A stretch of DNA of 11,266 nucleotides from NCBI GenBank assembly GCA_020347085.1, contig CP070769.1, forward strand, positions 1,876,662-1,887,927. The letters run 5' to 3'. The stretch comes from Desulfobacterales bacterium (lineage in GTDB: Bacteria > Desulfobacterota > Desulfobacteria > Desulfobacterales > C00003060). The notes under the pieces were generated by a model, which worked only from the letters and a program-made list of their open reading frames with translations, was not told the DNA's origin and searched no databases. Position numbers and translations under genes: made by a program. Shown here one piece after another: positions 6,717 through 11,266 of this stretch (within the stretch, counting starts at the first letter, position 1; each line of letters starts with the position of its first letter).

Positions 6717-7756
6717 AAGATTCTCTTACATATCAGGATGCCGGAGTCGATATCGACAAGGCAAAGCGTTTTATAAGAACGATCAAGAAGATCACCCAGA
6801 AAGCCCCTCGGTCCGGAGTGATTGCAGGCATCGGGGGGTTTAGCGGTCTCTATTCGCTTGACGTAAGCCAGTATGATAACCCCGTTTTAGTTACCTCCAC
6901 GGATGGCGTAGGCACCAAAGTTAAAGTGGCTTGCATGATGGACAAGCACGATACCATCGGGATTGATCTGGTGGCGATGTGCGTCAACGACATCGCGGTA
7001 CAGGGCGCCAAACCCTTATTCTTTCTTGATTATCTCTCCATGGGGACCCTTGTCACAGAAACGGCTGAAGCCATTGTCCACGGCATTGTAGAGGGCTGCA
7101 AACAGGCCAAGTGTGCTCTGATAGGCGGTGAAACCGCAGAGATGCCTGGAGTGTATAGCAAAGGGGAATATGATTTAGCAGGGTTTGTGGTAGGTATTGT
7201 TGACAACAGCAAGATCGTGGATGGATCCGAGATTGCAGTAGGCCACAAACTGGTTGGTATCGGCTCAAGTGGTCTTCACAGCAATGGTTACTCTTTAGCG
7301 CGAAAGATCTGTTTTGAAAAGCTCAAACTTAAGGTAGATGATAAGGTTGATATACTGGGCAGAACCATTGGGGAAGAACTCCTGGAGCCCACCAAAATTT
7401 ATTCGGAGGTGATCCGTCGCCTCTTGCGTGATTTTCAAATACATGGGATTGCCCACATAAGCGGTGGTGGCATTGTGGAAAACCTGCCTCGCATACTTCC
7501 CTCATCCTGTGTGGGTGTGATCCAAAAAGGGAGTTGGGAGGTGCCGCCTATTTTCACCTTCCTTCAAGAAGCTGGTAAGCTCTCAAAACGTGAGATGGTG
7601 AGAACGTTCAACAATGGAATTGGGATCATCCTTGTGGTTCCCGAAAAGGAGGCAGAGGGAATTGTACAGTTTCTCACGGCGATGGGTGAAAAGATATATA
7701 TTATAGGCAGTATCGTAGAAAGGGAAACAGCAAGTAACCAAATCGCCTGGGCATAA
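6713..7756 (+). CDS. purM: Phosphoribosylformylglycinamidine cyclo-ligase (AIR synthetase)
   Basis: The 347-aa enzyme closes the imidazole ring of purines, converting FGAM with ATP to AIR in the cytoplasm. The start matches the family, beginning MKDSLTYQDAGVDIDKAK. Conserved segments follow in order: a glycine loop (IGGFSGLYSLD), the ATP/metal region TSTDGVGTKVKVA, DLVAMCVNDIAVQGAKPLFF, GGETAEMPGVY, GIGSSGLHSNGYSLARK and HISGGGIVENLPRIL. Length is normal and nothing is broken. There is no good ribosome binding site of its own; the upstream leader ORF overlaps its ATG. It stands apart from other pur genes in this window and converges on alaS with only 2 bp between the stop codons. Confidence 0.97.
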   Translation: MKDSLTYQDAGVDIDKAKRFIRTIKKITQKAPRSGVIAGIGGFSGLYSLDVSQYDNPVLVTSTDGVGTKVKVACMMDKHDTIGIDLVAMCVNDIAVQGAKPLFFLDYLSMGTLVTETAEAIVHGIVEGCKQAKCALIGGETAEMPGVYSKGEYDLAGFVVGIVDNSKIVDGSEIAVGHKLVGIGSSGLHSNGYSLARKICFEKLKLKVDDKVDILGRTIGEELLEPTKIYSEVIRRLLRDFQIHGIAHISGGGIVENLPRILPSSCVGVIQKGSWEVPPIFTFLQEAGKLSKREMVRTFNNGIGIILVVPEKEAEGIVQFLTAMGEKIYIIGSIVERETASNQIAWA

Positions 7757-7758
7757 CA

Positions 7759-10386
7759 CTACCCCTGGGCGACGATGTCGTAAACTGCAGCCAATGCCTC
7801 TGGGAGTCTTTCGGGCTTGCTCCCCCCCGCCTGGGCCATATCAGGGCGCCCGCCGCCTCCCCCTCCCACGACTGCAGCCACCCGCTTCACGATCTCGCCA
7901 GCATGATACCGATCCAGATGATCCTTTGTAACGACGGCCACCAGTAGCACCTTATTTGCAGTTTTGCTCCCCAGCACCACAATACCAGACTTCATCTTCG
8001 CCTTCAGGTGATCAGCCATGTCTCTCATGGCCGCTGGTGTGTCTGCTGAAACCTCTCGTGCGAGCACGGATACGCCGTTGACCGTCTTGATTTCAGCAAG
8101 CAACTGATCTGATGCCGCCACCTGCGCTTTAGCCTTGATGGAGTCAAGCTCTTTCTCCATGGCCTTGAGCTGCGTCAGTACCTTCTGAAATTTGTCTGCA
8201 ACCTCCTCAGGTTTGGCTTTTAGCATCCGTGCTAAGGCGTGCAAGGTTTGGGAGATCTGTTGGCTGTAAGATACCGCGCCTTTTCCTGTGAGCGCCTCAA
8301 TACGTCGCACCCCCGCTGCCACACTCCCCTCGCTCACAATCTTGAACAGACCGACATCCCCGGTCCGTTCAGTATGTGTTCCACCGCAGAGTTCCTTGCT
8401 GAAATCTTCAACACCAACGAGGCGGACGCGGTCACCATACTTTTCCTCAAACAAGGCGATCGCCCCGGACTTAAAGGCCTCCTCCGCATCCATCTCCTCG
8501 GTGTGAACCGCGATATTTTGCTGAATGCGGTCATTGACTAGCGTTTCAATTTCCTGAAGCGTCTCCTCGTCAAGCGCAGAAAAATGCGTGAAGTCAAAGC
8601 GCAGTCTATCAGGTGCCACCAATGACCCAGACTGCTTCACATGATCCCCCAGGACCTGGCGCAGGACCGCATGCAGGATGTGGGTGGCGGTATGGTTCCG
8701 GGCAATGGCCAAACGCGTCTCCTGATCCACAGTGAGAGTCACGGTCTGCCCGGGCGAGACGCTCCCTTGCAAGACTTTCCCTTTATGGATAATAATATCA
8801 TTCGGATCTTTGACGGTATCCAAAACCTCCATCTCAAAATCTTGACTCGTGATGCGACCGGAGTCTCCCACCTGGCCCCCTGCCTCTCCATAAAACGGCG
8901 TCCTGGGTGTCACAAGTTCCACGGTATCCCCTCCGCTCGCTGCTTCAACAGCCTTACCATCTCGAACCACCATAAGCACTTCTGAGTCAATGGTTGTGAG
9001 GGTATGCCCTACGAAATCGGTCTTTACTCCCTCTGAAGAAAGTTTGGTATATGGCCAGTCTTTCGGATAATCCGTGGTGTGAGCCCGGGACCGGCGTCTC
9101 TGTTCGTCCATGGCCAGTTCAAAGCCGGTCATATCGAGAGACATCCCATCATCCCTCACAATATCCTGAATGAGGTCCACTGGAAATCCATAGGTGTCGT
9201 ACATCTTAAAAATCAGTTGACCGGGCACCTCTGAGATATCCCTGGCCTTCAGCTCCCCCAGGGCATCCTCCAGAACCCGAAGACCGGTATCCAGGGTTCC
9301 CAAGAAACGTTTCTCTTCGCCTTTAATGATATTCTTCAGGTAGGCATCGGCTTCTAATAGCTCTGGATACGCCGTCTTCATAACCTCAGAAACCTTCCGT
9401 GCTGTCTGGTGCAGAAAAGGGCGCGTCAGACCCAAGGTGTGGCCATAACGTATCGCCCGCCTGAGGATACGGCGTAGCACATATCCGCGTCCCTCGTTGG
9501 AAGGAAGCACACCGTCCCCAACCAGGAAGGCAGCAGCTCGGCTATGATCTGCTATGACTTTGATGGCTACGTCAATCTCGGGTGATTCCAAGAGATGATG
9601 ATCTGAAAGTGTCTCGATCTCTTTGATTATGGGCATGAACAAATCAGTCTCATAGTTGCTGGTATGGCCCTGCACTACTGCTGCAAGACGCTCTAGCCCC
9701 ATTCCTGTATCAATGCTCGGTTTCGGAAGTGGCGTCATTCGACCCGATGCATCCCGGTTGAATTCCATAAAGACCAGATTCCAGATCTCCATGTAGCGAT
9801 CACAATCACAACCCACTCTGCACTCGGGGCGCCCACAACCTATTGCTTCACCCTGGTCTATGAGTATTTCGGAGCAAGGACCGCAGGGACCTGTATCGCC
9901 CATGGACCAGAAATTGTCCTTCTCTCCCAGGCCAACGATCCGGTCCTCAGGTATCCCGGTGTTGTGAGACCAGAGCCTGTGGGCCTCATCGTCTTTTTCA
10001 TACACGGAGACCCATAGTCTCTCTTCAGGGATACCATAGCCCCTTGTCATCAGATCCCAGGCCAGTTCAATGGCCCACTCCTTGAAATAATCTCCGAACG
10101 AAAAGTTTCCCAGCATCTCAAAAAAGGTATGATGCCGCCGCGTATAGCCCACATTTTCAAGATCATTATGTTTGCCACCTGCCCGAACACACTTCTGAGA
10201 ACTGGCTGCCCGCACATAGGGGCGTTTGTCTTCCCCCAGCAAGGTCCGTTTGAACTGAACCATGCCAGCATTCGTGAAAAGCAAGGTCGGGTCATCCTCA
10301 GGCACCAATGATGAGCTTTTCACAATCGTATGGCCCTTTTGCTCAAAATAGGCCAAGAATTTGCTGCGCAGATCATCTCCCGTCAT
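7759..10386 (-). CDS. alaS: Alanyl-tRNA synthetase
   Basis: The 875-aa cytoplasmic class II synthetase charges tRNA-Ala. The start is ATG 10386 (MTGDDLRSKFLAYFEQKGH), matching the family N-terminus. An in-frame GTG 9 bases earlier is possible, and neither has a strong Shine-Dalgarno. The catalytic core holds VGYTRRHHTFFEMLGNFSFG (motif 2 region) and TGMGLERLA (motif 3, about 227-235). A cysteine-rich stretch (CGPCSEI, then CGRPEC and GCDCDR, about 168-196) looks like a metal-binding insertion, which I have seen in other bacterial AlaS. The editing domain carries HTATH (H565, H569) and CGGTH (C667, H671), the zinc and deacylation site for mis-charged serine/glycine. The C-terminal DHHA1-type tail contains a GGGGGG run near 841-846. 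It follows recA directly; recX, often found between them, is absent. Confidence 0.97.
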   Translation of the reverse strand: MTGDDLRSKFLAYFEQKGHTIVKSSSLVPEDDPTLLFTNAGMVQFKRTLLGEDKRPYVRAASSQKCVRAGGKHNDLENVGYTRRHHTFFEMLGNFSFGDYFKEWAIELAWDLMTRGYGIPEERLWVSVYEKDDEAHRLWSHNTGIPEDRIVGLGEKDNFWSMGDTGPCGPCSEILIDQGEAIGCGRPECRVGCDCDRYMEIWNLVFMEFNRDASGRMTPLPKPSIDTGMGLERLAAVVQGHTSNYETDLFMPIIKEIETLSDHHLLESPEIDVAIKVIADHSRAAAFLVGDGVLPSNEGRGYVLRRILRRAIRYGHTLGLTRPFLHQTARKVSEVMKTAYPELLEADAYLKNIIKGEEKRFLGTLDTGLRVLEDALGELKARDISEVPGQLIFKMYDTYGFPVDLIQDIVRDDGMSLDMTGFELAMDEQRRRSRAHTTDYPKDWPYTKLSSEGVKTDFVGHTLTTIDSEVLMVVRDGKAVEAASGGDTVELVTPRTPFYGEAGGQVGDSGRITSQDFEMEVLDTVKDPNDIIIHKGKVLQGSVSPGQTVTLTVDQETRLAIARNHTATHILHAVLRQVLGDHVKQSGSLVAPDRLRFDFTHFSALDEETLQEIETLVNDRIQQNIAVHTEEMDAEEAFKSGAIALFEEKYGDRVRLVGVEDFSKELCGGTHTERTGDVGLFKIVSEGSVAAGVRRIEALTGKGAVSYSQQISQTLHALARMLKAKPEEVADKFQKVLTQLKAMEKELDSIKAKAQVAASDQLLAEIKTVNGVSVLAREVSADTPAAMRDMADHLKAKMKSGIVVLGSKTANKVLLVAVVTKDHLDRYHAGEIVKRVAAVVGGGGGGRPDMAQAGGSKPERLPEALAAVYDIVAQG

Positions 10387-10422
10387 ATTAGTCACTTGTC
10401 ATTGATCAGTGGCTATCACTTG

Positions 10423-10443
10423 CTGCTTACTGCCTACTGTTTA
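10423..10443. repeat. Three 7-bp tandem units covering the recA stop
   Basis: CTGCTTA, CTGCCTA and CTGTTTA follow one another without gaps. The TTA of the last unit is the reverse complement of the recA stop codon TAA. It lies in the 54-bp recA-alaS spacer. Three imperfect units is short and may be chance or slipped-strand expansion. Confidence 0.5.
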
Positions 10444-11266
10444 CTTCTTGCGCCCTTTTTCCGGTGCAACCGGCGTCACTTCAGATTCGCGAGGTCCTTC
10501 CTTTGCAAGTCCAAGGGCCTTCCGCACCTGCTTCAGGATGCGACTGTACACCTCTTGGTGTTCCTTGAGGAACTGCTTAGCATTCTCCCTTCCCTGGCCA
10601 ATCCGTTCCTTTTCAAAGGAGTACCAAGCCCCGCTCTTGTCGACGATCCCGGTGTGCACCGCCGTGTCAACAAGGTCGCCGGCACTGGAGATACCCTCAC
10701 CGTACAAAATGTCAAACTCCGCCTGTTTGAAAGGGGGCGCCACCTTATTCTTGACTACCCGCACGCGGGTCCGACTCCCTACGACCTCCTGTCCGTCCTT
10801 GATGTTGCCAATTCTTCTGATGTCCAGCCTAACCGAGGAATAGAACTTAAGGGCATTCCCTCCGGGTGTGGTCTCGGGATTGCCAAACATCACCCCAATC
10901 TTCATCCGAATCTGATTGATGAAGACAACCGCTGTCATCGATTTACTGATAGTGGCGGTCAGTTTCCTGAGGGCCTGTGACATAAGCCTGGCCTGCAGCC
11001 CCACGTGGACATCCCCCATCTCTCCTTCTATCTCTGCCCTGGGCACCAGAGCGGCTACGGAATCAACAACCACGACATCCATGGCTCCGCTACGGACTAA
11101 AACTTCTGCGATCTCTAGCGCTTGCTCACCCGTATCCGGCTGGGAAACCAGGAGCTCGTCACAGTTTACCCCCAACTTTCTGGCATATGTGACATCCAGG
11201 GCGTGTTCGGCGTCGACAAACGCCGCAATACCCTCCTGCTTTTGTGCCTCGGCCACAATCTGCAGA
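10441..11266 (-). CDS. recA: Recombinase RecA, N-terminus beyond window edge
   Basis: The visible 275 codons (274 aa plus stop) cover about the last four fifths of RecA, the ATP-dependent strand-exchange protein and LexA co-protease activator. The reading frame continues through the right edge (LQIVAEAQKQ), so the Walker A loop and first approximately 75 residues are outside. Visible motifs are DAEHALD, the Walker B strand VVVVDSVAALVPRAEIEGEM, loop L1 (GEMGDVHVGLQARLMSQALR), VFINQIRMKIGVMFGNPETT (loop L2 region) and GGNALKFYSSVRLDIRRIG. The tail ends in basic APEKGRKK; many RecA proteins end acidic. The LexA-box region and promoter are not in view. alaS follows 54 bp downstream on the same strand. 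Confidence 0.97.
   Translation of the reverse strand, partial: LQIVAEAQKQEGIAAFVDAEHALDVTYARKLGVNCDELLVSQPDTGEQALEIAEVLVRSGAMDVVVVDSVAALVPRAEIEGEMGDVHVGLQARLMSQALRKLTATISKSMTAVVFINQIRMKIGVMFGNPETTPGGNALKFYSSVRLDIRRIGNIKDGQEVVGSRTRVRVVKNKVAPPFKQAEFDILYGEGISSAGDLVDTAVHTGIVDKSGAWYSFEKERIGQGRENAKQFLKEHQEVYSRILKQVRKALGLAKEGPRESEVTPVAPEKGRKK

Noticed and set aside
10330..10980. 216-codon plus-strand frame opposite recA
   Set aside because: It is antisense to clearly conserved recA and alaS sequence, so it is a by-product of their codon composition.

Overview
The window looks like chromosomal DNA of a Gram-negative bacterium, probably a member of the Desulfobacterota (former Deltaproteobacteria). 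This is an inference from family resemblance and gene order: recA directly followed by alaS, homoserine dehydrogenase overlapping an archaeal-type phosphoglycerate mutase homologue, and a small 'FGVVAVEEGFIT' protein of a type I associate with that group. No rRNA or other decisive taxonomic marker is present.

Layout. Positions 1-653 carry no convincing gene but hold two very GC-rich palindromes. Positions 654-1526 hold two small co-directional genes of unknown function. Positions 1596-2055 are mobile-element debris: what looks like the left end of an IS3-family insertion sequence, joined to the C-terminal part of a phage-type tyrosine integrase. That remnant stops 23 bp short of the 3' end of an initiator tRNA-fMet gene (2079-2155, minus strand), so the tRNA is the likely boundary between an accessory island on the left and core chromosome on the right.

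From 2202 rightwards the content is housekeeping. On the minus strand, alaC (PLP aminotransferase), hom (homoserine dehydrogenase with an ACT domain) and an apgM-family gene lie in order. The last two overlap by 4 bp, which supports the proposal that this phosphoglycerate-mutase-like enzyme serves as the homoserine kinase of threonine synthesis. purM (purine synthesis) lies on the plus strand, preceded by a possible promoter and a 34-codon leader ORF that overlaps its start codon. purM converges on alaS with only 2 bp between the stop codons. alaS follows recA on the minus strand, and recA runs off the right edge without its N-terminus.

The gene-poor gaps are not empty. The 569 bp between alaC and purM contain a nested, roughly 340-bp imperfect palindrome that looks like a non-autonomous mobile repeat. 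The alaC-hom gap holds a shorter inverted repeat, and the recA stop codon lies in a short 7-bp tandem repeat.

I see no convincing new multi-gene system (defence, CRISPR, secretion). The most noteworthy items are the palindromic element at 6188-6527, the purM leader ORF, the hom/apgM overlap, the IS-integrase fusion at the tRNA, and the unassigned two-gene cassette at 654-1526.
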